DNA from: Alphaproteobacteria bacterium
GTDB taxonomy: Bacteria > Pseudomonadota > Alphaproteobacteria > Rickettsiales > UBA3002
Reading direction: 5' to 3'
NCBI GenBank assembly: GCA_017302575.1
Contig: JAFLDD010000001.1
Span: forward strand, 1,797,816 to 1,861,815
DNA: 64,000 nucleotides
The notes under the pieces: generated by a model
Told to the model about the DNA's origin: nothing
Databases searched by the model: none
Seen by the model: the letters and a program-made list of their open reading frames with translations, nothing else
Translations under genes and position numbers: made by a program
In this document: positions 62,934-64,000 of the stretch, one piece after another
Position numbering within the stretch: the stretch's first letter is position 1
Layout: every line of letters begins with the position of its first letter

Positions 62934-63479
62934 ATGAAAAAAACGTCACCTCACCATCTGAATAGTTCTGCGATTGAAGATATCCTGCGCGATAAGCAGG
63001 AAGAGATTGTCGATCTTATCAATCAAATTACTGCAGGGCAGAGCGAGCAGGATATTGCCGTGTTACTTGCCCAAATGCTTGAGGGTGAGCCAGAGCATGT
63101 GCGCGTCGCGATTGTCGAAAAAATCCGCGATATGCTGCGCGAGCGCGATCAGGAAAAAGCGACAGAACTTGATAAAATCATCGCACAGCAAAAGCAGTTG
63201 GTGCAGGCGCAGCAAAAGAATGTGTTCCAGCGTTGGTTGATGTGGGTGATGTCTGAGGAGACGCTGCGCAAAATCCGCGAGAGTTTTTTAGCACGTCCTA
63301 TGACGCAACATCAGGTAGAGCATACGGGGCAGGATTTGGCGAAAAAGGGTGTGATTGGCGTGAATATCGAACAGCCGCAGCAAGGGCTGGAGGTGAATCG
63401 TCGTGAGCTTGGGAGCTTGGTTGCCAATGTCTCGGCAGCGCTGGGTCAAGCCAAGGGCAAGGGGCAGGGGCGTCAGTAA
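62934..63479 (+). CDS. hypothetical coiled-coil protein, 181 aa
   Basis: Not recognised. Residues ~10-95 are helical and charged (AIEDILRDKQEEIVDLINQI, KIRDMLRERDQEKATELDKI) and likely coiled coil; a Trp-rich short segment (FQRWLMWVM) follows at about 98-110, possibly membrane-interacting; the tail is Gly/Gln-rich and basic. No good promoter box noticed. Confidence 0.65.
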   Translation: MKKTSPHHLNSSAIEDILRDKQEEIVDLINQITAGQSEQDIAVLLAQMLEGEPEHVRVAIVEKIRDMLRERDQEKATELDKIIAQQKQLVQAQQKNVFQRWLMWVMSEETLRKIRESFLARPMTQHQVEHTGQDLAKKGVIGVNIEQPQQGLEVNRRELGSLVANVSAALGQAKGKGQGRQ

Positions 63480-63485
63480 GGCAGC

Positions 63486-63836
63486 CTAAGCTGCGCTTTG
63501 CTCGTTGAAAGCGATGCCTTTTTCTTTCAAAAGCGCCTGTAATTCACCTGACTGGTACATATCGCGTACGATGTCGCAACCGCCGATGAATTCGCCCTTG
63601 ATGTAAAGCTGGGGGATGGTTGGCCAATTGGCAAATGCTTTGATGCCTTCGCGGATTTCTTGGTCGGCGAGCACGTTGATGTCTTTATATTCGCTAATGC
63701 CCAAGCGTTCCATCACGGCTGCAACGGTGGCGCTGAAACCGCATTGGGGGAGCTTTTTGCTGCCCTTCATGTAAAGCACGATATCGTTGTTTTTAATGTC
63801 CGCCTCGATGCGGGCAAATGCTGGGTTCTCGGTCAT
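63486..63836 (-). CDS. grxD: monothiol glutaredoxin (Grx4/GrxD type)
   Basis: 116 aa. CGFS active site (PQCGFSATV, Cys about 32), and conserved WPTIPQLYIKGEFIGGCDIVRDM. Binds [2Fe-2S] with glutathione and delivers it in Fe-S assembly, often with BolA. No bolA gene is seen next to it within the window. Confidence 0.96.
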   Translation of the reverse strand: MTENPAFARIEADIKNNDIVLYMKGSKKLPQCGFSATVAAVMERLGISEYKDINVLADQEIREGIKAFANWPTIPQLYIKGEFIGGCDIVRDMYQSGELQALLKEKGIAFNEQSAA

Positions 63837-63844
63837 GATAATCC

Positions 63845-64000
63845 TTATCTCTCTGAGGTAGGTGGGTAGGGATATACTACATCGTCAATCCAGTGCAACC
63901 CGCCATAGCTCCTAAAACACTCTTTCACTTGATATTGCATCTTTTGCTTTGTCTCAGACGTTGCTCGATCATTTGCGATGGAAATATGCTCTTCAGGTGA
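63845..64000 (-). CDS. 3' end of an unidentified gene, start outside window
   Basis: A frame open from the window edge to a TAA at 63845-63847, 8 bp before grxD on the same strand. The 51 visible codons (ending GGLHWIDDVVYPYPPTSER) match nothing I recognise and do not look like BolA. It may be a real gene end or a chance frame. Confidence 0.35.
   Translation of the reverse strand, partial: SPEEHISIANDRATSETKQKMQYQVKECFRSYGGLHWIDDVVYPYPPTSER

Overview
The window comes from an alphaproteobacterium of moderate GC content (roughly half). The evidence is gene content: a Usg-family protein, a HIG1-domain protein, a zf-CHCC (NDUFS6-like) protein, an alphaproteobacterial MotA/MotB pair, an APH-type homoserine kinase followed by rnhA, ClpS-ClpA, PPDK, an unusually small-step AST arginine catabolism cluster, and two CtrA-like TTAA-N7-TTAA sites. 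I cannot name the genus. The rRNA genes hint at an unusual lineage: a 23S-5S pair stands alone with no 16S and no tRNA spacer in front of it, as is known from Rickettsiales and a few others, but the metabolic gene set is richer than in Rickettsia.

Layout. 1-5.6 kb: M23 peptidase (5' end outside) with a bactofilin, periplasmic MsrA, MgtE, tRNA-Leu(GAG), and a protein made wholly of RTX repeats. 5.8-13.2 kb: lipB, acyP, then the arginine succinyltransferase cluster (aminotransferase, M20 hydrolase, astA, astD, astB) in which the usual AstE desuccinylase is absent and an M20 enzyme sits in its place. 13.2-22.5 kb: a prepilin-like protein, motAB, a trypsin-like protease, clpS-clpA, a TerC protein with a hairpin over its ribosome binding site, ExoD, and a small lipoprotein. 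22.6-26.45 kb: a lone 23S-5S operon; its 23S carries a ~290-nt insertion at helix 25. 26.5-34.7 kb: an accessory-looking stretch of orphan proteins, a class 3 lipase, an asparaginase-like protein, an RHH/PIN toxin-antitoxin pair with paired palindromic operators, and nth. 34.7-49.9 kb: second bactofilin, thrB-rnhA, a tight six-gene minus-strand operon (glyQ, GNAT, DUF2059, panD, glyS, ppdK), AlgH, YgfZ, Usg, a lytic transglycosylase followed by zf-CHCC and HIG1 proteins, and etfBA. 49.9-64 kb: orphan genes mixed with nadE, gltX, cysS, a K+-channel-like protein, cimA, a TrmJ-like methyltransferase, a group of glycine-rich membrane orphans, rpsD and a monothiol glutaredoxin.

The most interesting signals are regulatory and structural. 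First, eight promoters, nearly all in front of proteins I cannot assign, share a direct repeat of TCAYA half-sites with an 11-bp period placed 20-22 bp before a -10 box. This looks like a PhoB/OmpR-type box, and would tie the unknown genes into one regulon. Second, a ~91-bp intergenic element occurs twice, 45 kb apart, with conserved linkers but two hairpins whose stems differ by compensatory changes, which is the signature of a structured RNA or DNA element. A second hairpin-rich repeat family occurs three times. These are read by eye and need genome-wide searches to confirm.
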